Positions 35,502 to 48,729 are shown, counted from the stretch's first letter. The stretch: 64,000 nt of DNA from Heterobilharzia americana (GCA_944470555.2 OX104130.1:45603491-45667490), one strand, 5' to 3'. Notes: a model not told the origin generated them from the sequence alone. A program made the numbers and translations.

Positions 35502-37947
35502 CCATATAATAATTTTTATGAATAGTTTATTCTCCACTGGTTTCGTAATTAGTCTTGAAAGATAAATTCGAATCTGCCTCGTAGCCTAATTCAGTGATAC
35601 ATTTAGTTATGGATGTGGTTGAACTACCTTTTTTGTGATTTTTTCACTCAACCTTCTTCTTTTTTTTCGTGCGGCTTTAACTGCATTGTCAGTATTTTAT
35701 GATATCAGCTAAGTATCAAAACTATTTGTGGTGTAGATTTTAGATTGAATTATTGTGGTGCCAAATTAACTAACGGTATATCTCAGATTGCAAATTCATG
35801 GCAAAAGGTAGCCAATTAGTTTCAGACGTTTCACAGTTTAGTTTTATTTGGGAAAAACATATAAGTAAGTTGAATGTTCTAAAACTATCGTATTCCTCTT
35901 CTTGAGCATGAACAGCAAAATAATATATTGAAACCTTAAAACATTGAGGTATGACTCCCTTCATCATTTCCCTTCAATGAAATTTCCTCAGCTATAATTA
36001 TTTGTTGTGATTACTAATTGTTTTAGATATGTCAGATGCTTTGGATTTACAACAGCTTCTGCTATTCCCATAACTGATACTAGACCTACATCAAAATGAG
36101 CTTAAATCACTACCATCTCAATCATTAACCTAACTCACTACTAGGTCATATTTTTATTTTGTACTTCCTTTGTAAAAGCTTTAGTCTGGTAATACAAATT
36201 GCGCCAGACGATGCATGGATGAGAATTAATGAAGGTGAGTAGACTTGTATACTATTAAAAGTTTATTGATTAAATGCATAAGTCAACCACTGATTTAGGC
36301 AAAAAGACACACAGGGTCGACTGGGCTTCATGAGTGCCACGGTACACAAAACGTCTAACAGTAAGAAAGTGCGTGTCACTACGCCTAAATAGTAATAATG
36401 ACAATAGTAATAATGGCTTGATCAATCGATTTCGGGCAGTGCAAAGCTCTGAAAAGCAGATACTTCCATTGGTTACACACTATAGACAACTTTGCTTTTT
36501 CTGTTTATTCTCTAGTTTCATGTAGAACGGATAGTTGAATATCTCTCATCCAAATTAAGCTCTCTAAAAATATTTGTGGTCGAAACTAAACTATGGCCTG
36601 GTCACTAACCAAGGCCATATAGTATATTCCTTGTGATATTAGGGCTGGTGTTTCTTTCACAGCATCAGCCTGATGGACTAACTTAGACTAATCAATAATT
36701 TAATAACTTATTTTTACGTCTAAAGTAAGCAAAACACTGATAATCTTGTTTCCGTGACACTGATTTTTTTCATACCATCAACTTTTCACTCGTATCTGAA
36801 TAACACTAGCGTTTTTCCCACAGACACTCAAAAATCATGTACCAGGCATTTTTACAGTTGATTAAATACTCTTCGTCTTGTTGGTAATGTATGCAAACAG
36901 TTTTAAGCAACACAGATCTGTATTTTGGCTGTAACGTATACCACAACACGCTGTCACTATTACTATCAATATTACAATAATCGAAACAGTTATACAGAAA
37001 CAAACTACTGAAATGAAACGAATATAATAAGGTATGAACATCTAATTAATTTACTTAGCTTAATAAAACTTAGAAGTTGGTGATTTTCTTTCTAAATATT
37101 CAATGTATTTATTTAGTAAAGTAAAGTAAAGTCGGTGTTAACTCAGTTGACAAATGAGAGAAAAAATAGTTGGAGTATACATTTAACTAAGGAAATGTAA
37201 TTTTCATCTCTGTCGGAAAATATTGCTAGATTATATTTCTTCGTTTTTCAGTTATTTTTGCTATACACTCTAAATAAGCCTGAAACAGCTGAGAAACTCT
37301 GCATTTTCTTATACAAACACACATATGCGCATGCTTATAAACAGAGAAAGAAACTTATTATTCTTGTTGAAAGTTTTACTGGGCTTGTAGCGTTTTTTGT
37401 CATCCTCTCCGCTCAGAAAACGTTTATAAATTTCTCATATAAGAAAATATGTATGCACATAAATGCAAAATATGTGATAGTGTGTGTGCACTTACTGAAT
37501 GAAATAGGATTTAGGTAAGCTTGAGGGATTTCTGAATGAATGCACTTTTATAAATAACCAAGCTAAATAATTACCTGTTTTTAGGAAACTACTATTATTA
37601 CTACTTTTAGGATTTTTTTTTACTGCTTCTTTTATGTCCCATAGCGGAAGATATATGCTGATTTGACCAAAGTAAATAATACTGACGTACGATCTACATT
37701 ATTTTATACATACGCTTATCAAATTTAAAGTATAACCAAGTGGTAACATAACATAACACAATATCTCATTGACGGCATACAGTATACCCAATCAACAGAA
37801 AATCGATGTAGTGCGACTCACTGATCATATTTACCCGAAATTACAAAGTAAAATTTACATCATGTTTCTGCGAATGCATTCAGGCACTCGAAAACAGGTG
37901 AAAAACGACACTTGGTCATATTCGTATTATCAATTATTTGTCCCTGA
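35502..37947. other. 2,446-bp single-copy spacer of the large inverted repeat
   Basis: AT-rich, no recognised gene or transposon coding. It contains a (GTAAA)n-like run near 37,118-37,132 and short AACAT repeats near 37,746-37,760. About the last 20 bases (37,925-37,947) are the RTE 3' terminus belonging to the right-arm element. Confidence 0.7.
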
Positions 37948-40669
37948 GTTCCAAGTGAAACAAAGGGCTTCACTAGAACATCTCCATAGCATTCTGTTCT
38001 CTGCAGTCCTTTCAACCTGACTCCACAACTGCTCACAAACTTTCATTTCTTCCTCACACAACCCCACCCACCCACAAATATCATCCTCGGACACTCAAAT
38101 CGTCGTTTCCCATTTGCATTCCACTAGACAGCCTAGCCTGACGCATCATCTCCCCAAACCGTCTTCACAGTGTATGACCAATCCAATCCAATCCACCTCC
38201 ACTCTCTTCCTCTGCATATTTGTTAGGCGATTGGTTCTTGGTTGGTTCATTCACAGAGTTCCTTGTTGCTTATTCTTGTTATTCTGGCCATCTGATCTTC
38301 AGTATGGAATGAGTGCAAGCAACGGTTGTTGATGAGTGTCTGTAGTTTGTTGGATATATGCTTTTCGTAACACGCCAACTCTCTCAAGCATCACATAGGA
38401 ACACTGACCTGACATTATTATTACTGTTGAAAATCCAGATGTTGTTCACGGTTTATGCTGAGTGCAGTGCAGTGGAGTGCATTGCAGTAGACCTCCACAC
38501 TGATTTCAGATTAATCAAGGAAGGCCTGTCTTGCTGTGTTTCGATCCTGGCTGCGTTTGACTTCCTCATCTGTGCAGCTATCTGCAGTTGGAACGATGCT
38601 GCCCTGCCCAAGTAGGTGGAACAGAAAACTTCCTTTAGATTTCTCCGGTTCATGGTGATTGGTGCTTCTTGTTGTTGTTGTTGTTGTTGGCTGGGTACCT
38701 TCACCACCTCTACCTCTGTCTTCTCTGCGTTCACCTGAGGCAAGTCCCGTCTTCGCTGCCCTGACCTGCACTGCCCTACCCTGCCCCACCTCACCTCGCC
38801 TCGCCTCTTCTCTCAACTTGTTGGTTTTCGCTTGTGGATCTTCCAGTTTGTACAACATTTTGCATTGCACATAGGTCATCTGTGAAATCTAAATTTTCTA
38901 GGCTCTTCTCATCGGTCCTGCCTGCGAATGCCCCTCTTCTCACTGCTCACCGTTTGCTGCATGGTCCAGTCCAGTCCAGTCGACCACAATCAGCAAGATC
39001 ATCAGTGATAGTAGGTGGCAACCTTATCTTACTCCTTCCTGTCTTCACTTCAAAGGCATCATTGGGCTCTCCGTTGTGTTGTGAATCACTTGGCACGTAG
39101 CGTCGTCATATAGCTAGTTGTTGAATGAGGTTGATAAAGGTTTGTGGCAGTGAGATTGTTGTGCTGAACCAGCTGCCTGGCAAATTACTGCTGAGTCGAC
39201 TCTGTCGAAGGCCTCTTCCAAATCGATGAAGTTGAGATGAGATGAAGAGTTGACTGCCATTCTGTGCTGTGTTCTATGATGTTGTGTAGCGTGGCGTTGC
39301 AATTTGATCCACACATGATTTGTTCTTCCTGAAGCCGGCCAGCCAACCAACCAACCAGCATATTCCAGGGCATCTTTCAGTCTCTCCAGGATGATGCGGC
39401 TTATTTTGCTTGCTTGGGGTGGACAGGGATGCAGCATGATTCCGCTCCCCACTTCCTGCAAACACTGAGGTCGCCCAACCTTGGTTGGTAGTTGGACATG
39501 GTAGCCCTTCTTCTTCCAATCAATGGCCAGTCACCTTTCCTTCCTTCCTTCCTTCCTAACCTTCTGCAATAGTGAGTGATATGAGCATGTCTGCTGTTGT
39601 TTCTGCGTCTGTTTTCAGTGCTTCTGGAGGAATTCCATCTGGTGCTGCTGCTCTCTCGGATTTCAGCAACTTTATGGCGTTTACGACTTCACTTCTGCTT
39701 TTCTCGGAGGTCTTGTGTTCACTGGTAATTCTGTGTCTGGGCTGTTTGTAGTACTGTGGACGAGTTGCAGATGGTGGTGGTGATCGATTGAAGCGTTTTT
39801 TGAAGTGACCAGCCCATCATTTTCTTCCTTTCTCCTTCTTGCCAACTAGCTTTCCTTCACTATCTCTCACTGGTTTCATCTGCGTTGACCTCTTCCCTCC
39901 CAGATGGTAACCTGGTTATTTGATATAGTGTTGTCATGTCTCTCCTATCAGCCTACAGCATGTTCTGCTTCACTTGTCAGTGTGTCGCAGAAGTATCTTT
40001 TGTCATTCCGCGCACTCTCCTTCACTTCTTTGTCCAGTGTAGTCTTTTATAGGTTGTGTTCAGCTCCTCTTTTCGCTGTTCATCCCTGCACTGCACTGTA
40101 CTGCACTTGTTCATCTTCTGCTTCATCATCTTCCTTTCCCTCCCCTACCAGCTAACATGTATCCGTCGAGATCCATTCCTTGTCTTGCTTCCTCTTCTTT
40201 CTTCCTAATACGGTTATGCAGGTTTTGTCCTGCGTCTCTTTCACAGAGTTCCAGTGTTCTTCCACTCAGGTTTCCTCTTGGATGTTGCCCAATGTCTCCC
40301 ATTTTTCCTGATGGCTGTCTGACGTGAAGATGCCCTTTGTAGTTTTATCCTTCACTTTCTGTTCTGGGTGTTGAACTTCAACTGTGGTGTATCATCACCA
40401 GCTTCTTTGAAGGGTTTCAACTTGATTTTAAGGGTTGCTTTCACTAGATATTCTGATGGGCCGAACCTATATCTACTTCTCTTCTTGGTCTTCAGTCCAG
40501 TATGCTGCGTCCCACTTTCTTCAAATTGAAGTGAAGTCGATCTGATTTTTAGTGTGTCTATCTGGTGTAATCCATGTCGTTTTGTGAATATCCTTGTATT
40601 TGTACACACTGCCTCCAGTAATCAAACGGTTGATTGCACGAAACTCTGCAAACATTGATAACTTATTCT
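37925..40669 (-). mobile_element. RTE-clade LINE, 5'-truncated (right arm)
   Basis: Mirror of the left-arm RTE copy, but its 3' end continues past the arm edge. On the - strand GGAACTCAGGGACAAATAA spans 37,952-37,934, matching the end of the 16.6-kb RTE (GGAACCCAAGGGACAAATAA). It therefore keeps its terminus, which the left copy has lost. The coding defects are identical to the left copy. Confidence 0.85.
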
Positions 40670-40848
40670 TAGATTCAATGAATTTCCAACTGTGAAAAAT
40701 TTTTGGACTCTTTCTATATATAGTTCTGTAATATTTTATTACAGTTTGATCCCTAATATCTTGTTATTCAATTCTAGTCTATTCTTTAGAGTTCTCATAT
40801 AGTGAAACTATAATAAATCATTCAAAATCTCGACTTACAAATTCATAT

Positions 40849-42369
40849 GTCTTCCGGCAGATATTAAATATTTTACTAATCGACGACGGTGAGAAAATTT
40901 TTGCTTTTGACTTAACTAGTTTTTACCCGAATATACCCGTCGACGTGGCTCCAGAGGCAGTTAAAATGGTCTTCTGGATGAAAATGAGCTTACGCATGGA
41001 ACTGAGATGCTGATCTAGGAAATCATACCAGGAGTACGATTGTGTCTAACATCTACATTTTCCAAGTTTTCAAATAAACAAACCGAAGGGGTTCTCATGG
41101 GATCACTAACATCACCTATCGTCGTAGACATATTTATAGATGGTTGAGAATGAATAATCACTCAGTAGCGTTACACTTTCCCCCAAAATAAATAGCCTAG
41201 GGTTTGATGAGATTCAAGATTAATGCTAACCTTGATAGTTTAACTGGACTCTCTAGGCCGAAGGCATCCAGTCAAGCATCCTCGCCACTTGGCACGCTGT
41301 CGTGTCACGTTGCACTGCTCGTATTCCACTCTCTAGCCAGCCAGTTGGAACACATCGATATCTCGACACAACCACCCAAATATACTATATACTATACTAT
41401 ATCCAACTACGCTGTTGTATTGTTCCTTGATCTCGTATTTGTGGGTATAAAACAAATCCGAATAATTAGTGATTGGTCTTTGCATCTGTCAAGTTCGCAC
41501 CAGGACAAATCCTTAAACTCAAACATTCAGTCCTACTCTAAGGACATGGTTCATATATACAGATGACACGTCTACAGCAGTGAAATGGGAACATATCAAA
41601 AGTTTTTGGCACACATAAGTTCAATAGTGAATCCCATACAATTTACCTGTGACTTAGGAAGTGACGAAGGTTAGCTGGCAATGCTGGAGTGCAAGATTTA
41701 ATGAGAACAGATAGGAGTTTAGAGACTGGTGTCTGCAGGAAACCTTCCTATTTGAATCGCTACTGAGACTTCAAATAATCTCACCCCATCTTAGTTAAAT
41801 GCGTAAGTGATTGAGCGAAAAAGCTTACTAGAAGTACAGAAAATCTAAAACAAATAAGACATGTCTAGAACGCCTAACGTCTAAATAATTATCCAAATAA
41901 ATTTACAAATAAATTAATGAGAAATCGAAAGAAATATATTAGCAGTAGAGTTAGTAGTAACACAGGTGTTAATAATAATAATTATACTAATAATAGTAAT
42001 AATGATGGCAATAATGGTGACAGAGTTGAGAGAGAGTATTCAAGGGCTCCACTGTGTTATTTTACAAGGTAGGCACCTCAGAGGCATTACGAAAAATTCT
42101 CAATAAGGCTGGGATTGAAGTGACATTTAAACCAACAAACTGGCTTAGAAATAAGCCGTGTAGTTTAGATTTATCGATGCAATTAAGCAAAATAACTTGG
42201 TTTACCAAATCTCTTGCGGTGATTACGAGGTGAAATTCATAGGTCAAAGTAGTCGGCCAGGGTCAATTAGATTAACAGAATACAAAACGTAGCTAAATCA
42301 AGGTTAGCAAAACCCATTAACATAAGAAATTTAGGAAAAAGCTTGGCTATTGCTCTGCATACCATTAAA
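40849..42369 (+). pseudogene. Penelope-like element: RT and GIY-YIG remnant (right arm)
   Basis: Identical mirror of 31,080-32,600. On the + strand, the palm motif A region (FAFDLTSFYPNIP) is near 40,900, the MGSLTSPIV block near 41,095-41,120, and the GIY-YIG core (IKQNNLVYQI, KFIGQSSR) at 42,175-42,265. Confidence 0.8.
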
Positions 42370-42426
42370 CACAATCACACACAAGGGTGGGATAGAGCCA
42401 TAGCATTAAAAACTAGCCGAATCTTT

Positions 42427-45009
42427 TAAAAAAAAGTAATGATGACTTTATTCTGAAAGCAATTTTTGGAATACTCTACAGAATTTTCAGAATGTCATAC
42501 AGCATCAGTCGGATCAAGACAGTGTATATGTATTTGTAGTAAAATGAAATAAGTAGAAATTACATGAAGAAAGATAAGAATATTCGCTGTATTTACAACT
42601 TTCTTCAAAATGAACAGTCAATTTAAGCAGACAATCAGGTTAGCAATTAGATTCATAATACGTAAAAAGTAACACGCTCATCTTCAATCAGTTTGCTTTC
42701 AAAAGCAGAAATTGATTAGTTAGTTCATTTCTAATACTTTCTTCATCACACAGCAGATGAGCTAAATATGGCATCGTAGGGGTTTTATATTTTTAGTACG
42801 TCCATAGAGTCTTATGTACTTCCTCTTTGTCTTTCTATATGACCGACGCGTAGAGAGCTTCCAGTGAAAAGGATGCTGGTCATCTGATAAAATAACTCCT
42901 GCCGGATGTTTACATGAGTTAATATGTTCGTCCACAGCAGTTTTAACTAGAAGGTTAAGAGGGACACCACTAGTTCAACTGACAATCTTCAAAGCTCTAC
43001 TCAATGTAGCATAGTGTGTATTCAGCAACCCAGGAAAAAATAAAGGGGAGCGATAGAGGCGGACAGGCAAGATGCAGGAGTTTGTAAAACATAAGAGGAG
43101 AGGCTGAAAAATACCAGATACTCTCAGCTTCCTAATATAAAAACTTGGGCGGAAAATTTTTTGGGAAATTAGTGAGATACGATAAGACCAGGAAAGGTCC
43201 GAAGAAAAACAAACACTAAAATAAATCACATTTGTAACATTCTCCAGTACGCAAGTATCAATAGAATAGGAATCATGAGAACTAAGAAGTTTACATAAGT
43301 TATATTCACGTCTAAAACTAAAGTTCGCGGTCTGACATTTTGAAGAATTAAGTATAAAACCACTCTCGGAGGACCATCGTCTAATATTACATAAGAAATC
43401 ATTCAGTTGGGAGCAATCTGCTAAAGAGGAGATAGGTATAGAAACTGTTAGGTCATAAGCATATTTAATGAAATCTATGCCAGCCAAAGATCGTAGGTAG
43501 TGCAGGAAGAATGAGAAGGGACATGGAAAAGAATAGCTCCATGGTGAACTCCAGTCACAGTAAGCAGTGAGGTGGAGCGCTTCTCTCTGTGAACAGTATG
43601 TTGTTTCCTATCAGAGAAATAGTAATCCAGCCAGCTGACTGGCCAGGACTCAGTATTCGTCCTCGGTTAGCCTGTCCAGCAAAAGAGGTCTCGGGATAGA
43701 ATCAAATGCCGAAGCACAGCCTAAAAAAGCACACCTAACATCCTTGGCATCTTCATCAATGCTATAGGCAGTGTCGTGATATAAAAAAATGGTGGTACCC
43801 AAAGTGCTGCTTCTGCTTTTATATGCAAATTAATTAGGGTCTCCGAAAGCCTTAAGTGAGGGGTCCAGCACAGCTTTTATTAGCTACTTCACCATTTCGA
43901 AGAACTGAAAGGTAACTGCAACCAGACGGAATTTTGTACATGTGCCTGAAGTCCTAGACTTAGGTACGGGGACTATTTTAATATCTCTCCAGGCAGCTGG
44001 TATGGTGTTTTTTAAAAACGATCTATTGAACATGTTAGCTAATGGATAGCATAAAATATCAACACACCTCGTGGATACGAAGCTTGACATACCATCAGGA
44101 CCTTAGATATGAGAAGAGTTCATAGATTTGAGACATTTGATGAAAGTATTTCTAGTGGGGAACTCTGGACAACTTTCTTCATTGGATATAGGTAGGCAAA
44201 CCATGATCGAACAAGTGGGTTGACGTATGAACGATTTGTTCAAGGTACAGACGTTGACACGCGCTTCTTTACTAAGGTGTTTACTACCAGTGAGGTCTTC
44301 AGAAATTTTCCACATACTAAAAGAGCCTTTGATGAAGTATATTACCAAGTGAATAGTTTCTATGTACAATATTCTCATGTGTGAAGGATGTTTTGTGTAG
44401 CTTGCTATATATTTCGGGCAAAACGCTTATAATGCAGTGATCTGAGCTGAGCAGTGGGGATCTCTTTAGAGTTTCGTATATATCAGTATAATTCACGAGT
44501 ACCAAGTCTTGTGTTGCATGCTGACGTGTTTTGAAGTCAACAAGGTTTTAATAACCAAGAGTTTTGAGAAAGCTTAAGTCACAAGAATTGAAGTCACCAC
44601 ATAATATCTACAGGGACCACAGAGTATAGGGGCGAATTCCGTGAATATATCAGAGAATTTGCATAGTTTGGATAAACTGCAATCAGGCGTCACATAAAAA
44701 TGTGTGATATAAATAAAGCGATATTTGTTCAAATGTTTTCGGCAGCACTTTACAGTGATGCAATCTATGTGGTCATTAAAGAATTTGAAGCATATGTAAC
44801 TCGAAATGCACCAAAAGGTATTGATGAAGGTATCTACTCCACCTCCACTATTCTCAGTAGAGCTACATCGATGCTGATGGAAAATTTTGAAATTATTCAG
44901 GGAGACCAAATTGTCATCATAAAGTTCATGTAACCAATTTTCTTGTGCAATTACTCCAGTATTACGGTATGCATCGGAGGATAAAAGAGATTGTAAGTAA
45001 TCTAATTTT
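42427..45009 (-). mobile_element. CR1/Jockey-like LINE, 5'-truncated (right arm)
   Basis: Identical mirror of 28,440-31,022. The RT C-terminal half, with the mutated YAYD motif, is at 43,487-42,975 and the GPDG block near 44,095. It shares every disabling change with the left copy. Confidence 0.8.
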
Positions 45010-45298
45010 CCCTACAGTGACCTGCAGTTCATGCTTATAATTTTAGGCAGATTCATTTGAGATACAGTTATTCGCTTGAAACCACGTGACCAACCGTCGT
45101 GATGCTTTTACCTCATCTTAATTCATACTGGTATCGTAGAAGGCTGTAAGCTTTTTAAAAATGTGTGTGAACACATAATGAGATCGGAGAACATAATAGA
45201 ATGATTAAAACGAAAAAATCTGTTGAGAATTTGATGCAGTATGTCAGATGGAAAATTTAGTAGCCCAGATATTCAAGCAGGCCGCTAATCTTTGTTTA

Positions 45299-45509
45299 CA
45301 GAACCAACACTAAATACACGCAGTAGAAATGATCCTGCACCTGTCCCAGATATACGGAAAATTCTACTATTCTTGTCACAAAGGAGAGAAAATTAGGGAT
45401 ATATAAACTCTGTCTCGAAATTGTGGATTTACCTGATATGAATATGAACAACAAATTGCGTCCGTAACGTTATCCAGTAAATAATATTGTTTCACTGTGT
45501 GACATTTCT
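45299..45509 (+). mobile_element. PLE 3' region remnant (right arm)
   Basis: Identical mirror of 27,940-28,150; the GTAACGTTATCCAG motif is near 45,463-45,476. Confidence 0.65.
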
Positions 45510-46076
45510 AATAAAATACTGAAGTGGTACTCCAAAAACAATTTGTTGTTATATCACACCATTCTTGATTCTTAGCTTTTAATTGGTGGTGGTAAGTATT
45601 ATCTTTTTCTTCTAGGCTAAAATAACAATACAATCCTGTGTTATATGGATTAGTTTACTGACTTATCCTTCTTTGCACTTCCTAAAAGTATACATGATAT
45701 GTATGTATGGCCAGATGGTTCGAAATTTATTGCATGAATACACCACACATTCCACATAAATTACTTCCTGTTGTTTTGTTGAAATGTGATCACAAGCAGA
45801 AAGTTGTATCGAGTGCACGAAATCCTCCCAAAAAAGCATGCATCCACCTCCAGTACAAGGGTTATATGTAGGATGACAAGTGAGCTCTGGATAACACTGC
45901 AAACCAGCATTATTCTTTATTAACAAAACATTGTGGGAATTAAAGTCAAAATACAATCCAACAAAACGATAAAACTCAAAAACCAAGATGCACAGCAAAT
46001 AGATAAGTTGGAAAGCTCCTTTAAAAATGCTACTGATCCTACCAATTGCTAGTTCTGTACTCCGACGTATTTGGAA

Positions 46077-46139
46077 ACGGCTAACAGTGGAATGCATAGT
46101 GCTTAATATCCCATTAAAGACTCATCAGCTGGAGTTACC
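46077..46139 (-). ncRNA. decayed hammerhead ribozyme (right arm)
   Basis: Identical mirror of 27,310-27,372: perfect CTGATGAG core but no GAAA core, so not expected to cleave. Confidence 0.65.
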
Positions 46140-46223
46140 TGCACCTAAGTTAGTGATGTTGTTCCTACTGAGACTAACATTTAGTACCCATTGGTTCAAA
46201 AGACAAAGTGTTATTGAATAGGC

Positions 46224-46519
46224 AGTTAGGGCACTACGACAGACATTTTAACATTGATCCAACCTGCCAACCATTAAGAAATTCAATAAATAAAAGAAGG
46301 TCATAGTTCATTTCGGCCGGACAACCAATCGAAGTATGTATGGAGACAACAACATGATTTTATCAGCAACAACCAATCACACGCAATATCATTAGAACAA
46401 GCTACTAAGCCACTTGTTGAGAAACTCCTACAGCTCACTTTCTAAAGTTTGTGCTGATGAAGTTGTCTAGGATGACAAAAATAGCCTCACAATTTAACCA
46501 TTCAGCTCAGAGAACACAT
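46224..46519 (+). pseudogene. PLE C-terminal tail remnant (right arm)
   Basis: Identical mirror of 26,930-27,225; GCCAACCATTAAGAAATTC near 46,267 marks the end of the PLE reading frame. Confidence 0.65.
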
Positions 46520-47840
46520 AAACAATTGAAATAATCCTCCTGATAAAACGATAATTATCAATGATCTTTTCAATAGTTTAGTCTAATAAATGACACAAAC
46601 GTAACAATATACAATGTACAAAACCTATTTTGTCTGATTATTACTTATCATGAGAAATAAACTTTTGAATTTCAAACACTCGATTATATTCTACAATAGT
46701 TGCATCCCAACATACCTACCCAAGTGAATGGACTCAGAACTTTCAAACTTGCTTTATCTAACGGAATAAAATATTTTTTCTGCAAAAATTGTCTAAAATC
46801 AGTTTGTTGCACTGTTATTGTTTAACAAAAAGTACTGATGCGAAATAATGTCTCTCATTTTTGTTAGTTATCGTTTTACTATGTGTTCAAATTAAGCTGT
46901 ATTGACACCTGAATAAGTTCAACAATGGTTTGTGCTATAAATGGAAATGGCGAAAGTCCCGATTTGTCTAATCGTATAGATAATAAACCTGTGGTCTTTG
47001 GAGGAAATATGATTCAAATCATATACCCAATTGTTTCTGGTTGGTTGGAAGTATGAGTTAACAGTACGAAATGACCATTAGACAAATCAAACTGAAAAAC
47101 TTATTACATACTCACTTGAGCGTATAGAGAATATAGAAAAAGTGCACCAAAGTGTGAATGTCACAGATTTAAAAAGTTTGTAAGCATGAAGATGAAGTGT
47201 CAAAAAATGTAGCAGTCACTGCTTTAGTGCCTTTCCGTAAATGGAAAAGGAAGTGGAAAAGTGAGCACTGGCACTTCAGCAGGTGATCAAAGAAAAAGTA
47301 AGGGCATACGATATACGACACATCGTTTGTTACACAGTGATTTACATTTTACCTTAAAATAAATCCCTCAAGTTCAACGTGACATACTACTTCATAATGT
47401 GAGTATTTACTAACCATTACCTCGGACCTCAATACTTTATGGAAGTTTTGTTCTTACCAACACTGTAAGCATACATTTTTATCTCACAGTGAAAAGTATT
47501 TCAAATCAACTGGATTGAGCATATTAGTGTAAGATATCAGTAGGAAAACAGCATGAAAACGGGATACGTAAAGTTTATATTTTTGGCAAAGTGCTCGTTA
47601 TATAGATCTTGAGGCATTTGGACTCGAGTCCTCCAGCTGTGTTCTCTAGTTGCCAACACCATGCGAGTGCTGTTAGAGCGAAGGGAAGGCAGAACAGGCA
47701 TTCAAGTACATTGTTGAATGGCACAGTCAACACATAAGCCTAGAAAGATCCAGAAGAAAGGATAGCTGAAGTGTATGTCATTTACTGTAATGTACATAAT
47801 ACATTCGGCTGAAATATTCAGTAAATCATACAGTTTCATT
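46520..47840. other. right-arm sequence without recognised gene
   Basis: Mirror of 25,609-26,929. 47,187-47,285 (+) stays open (HEDEVSKNVAVTALVPFR) up to AGCAG|GTGATC, a possible donor. It may be a host exon but lacks independent support. Confidence 0.3.
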
Positions 47841-47924
47841 CCAGTTAAACGTGCAAGAGTGGTGGTGATTGGGAGTAAGAAAGGTGGTAATCGTATTAAT
47901 CAGGATTTGGTGAATAGTGTTTAG

Positions 47925-48056
47925 ATACTCATTGAAAATAAACAAAAGGTGGATCACCAACTGTTACTAATAGAGAGTAGTCGACGGCGGCTAAAAATAC
48001 TTGACGATATTTCTGAAGCCGATGTATTTGAGGCTCTTGAATATGCTGAAGTTCAG
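47925..48056 (+). CDS. candidate host exon, product unknown
   Basis: A 132-bp (44-codon) open block between TTTAG| and |GTATATTT, both good splice sites, and in phase 0 at both ends. It reads ILIENKQKVDHQLLLIES, then SRRRLKILDDISEADVFEA and LEYAEVQ: charged, helix-like and unlike the surrounding junk. A diverged copy at 53,196-53,291 keeps the same residues near its end (FEALQYAKIQ, followed by GT), but its CGA codon has become TGA. A partial third copy lies at 48,700. I do not recognise the family. Conservation of frame between copies and the splice signals are the only support. Confidence 0.4.
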
Positions 48057-48209
48057 GTATATTTTTGTGCAGAAAAGTAAACAACAGTAATCTTATTTCC
48101 TATCAACATCTATCCACTTAGGGGAAAAGCACTTTGATAATGTGCGTGTAGTTAAGTCATTTAAATGAAAATACTGATTTTAAACACTGAAAAATTTGTA
48201 GAATCTGTC

Positions 48210-48470
48210 AGCATAGAACTACGAATTGTTCCCCTTCTTGTGTGATGTTTTCCAGAGTGTAGAATTTTCTCCTTTGTGGTGTTCTATCAAGTCACTTACC
48301 TGATGAAAGGAAACAAGATGTTTCGCATGGAATAGTCACTTGATGGTCAGTAAGTACAGAAATACAGTTGGTTTCATGCTGTGACCAAACCTGGTATGAA
48401 ATCACTTGCTTTTTGCATGTATATGCATCGGAATGCATTACAGAATAACAGAAGCCACCGATTAACTCCG
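48210..48470 (+). repeat. flank of the right arm, paralogous to 53.46-53.69 kb
   Basis: Continues past the arm edge in register with the diverged copy: GAATCTGT, then ACGAATTGTTCCCCTT against TTGGATTAGTTCCCTT, TTTTCCAGAGTG against TTTTTCAGAATG, and ATGCATCGGAATGCATTACAG against GTGCATTGGGACGTAAATCAG. It shows the unit once crossed 48,209 without a break. Confidence 0.65.
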
Positions 48471-48619
48471 TGTTCAAATATGCAGGTGTACATTTTAGAT
48501 ATGGGACTTTGCATTTCTGTATATTGGTCCAATTTGTAACACCTTATATGAGGACATCAAACGCACCAATTGGAAATTGATTTTGCGTTCTTAATTAATA
48601 ACATCACCCGTCAAATTTC

Positions 48620-48725
48620 ATCTCACTGAAACGTGCAAGATTAATGGTGATTGGGAGTATGGAAGCTGGTAATCGTATTCATCAGGATTCGGTGAATAAT
48701 GTTTTATACTCATTGAAAATGTGCA
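48620..48725 (+). repeat. partial third copy of the exon-flank unit
   Basis: AAACGTGCAAGATTAATGG, TGATTGGGAGTATGGAAGC, TAATCGTATTCATCAGGATT and TTATACTCATTGAAAAT match 47,847-47,940 (AAACGTGCAAGAGTGG and so on) at about 85%. The splice acceptor TTTAG is lost and similarity stops soon after, so the exon is not preserved. Confidence 0.7.
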
Positions 48726-48729
48726 TGTA

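Larger units (their letters stand above)
37948..48209. repeat. right arm of 10,262-bp inverted repeat
   Basis: Exact reverse complement of 25,240-35,501 in all blocks compared. Both flanks look ancestral. Inside, the RTE 3' end continues for about 14-20 bp into the spacer. Outside, the sequence from 48,210 continues a diverged paralogous unit also present at 53.2-53.7 kb. The left arm has neither continuation. Confidence 0.97.

Noticed and set aside
25240..48209. A CRISPR array, integron or prokaryotic island
   Set aside because: No short regularly spaced repeats or bacterial gene structure; all mobile elements are eukaryotic retroelements.
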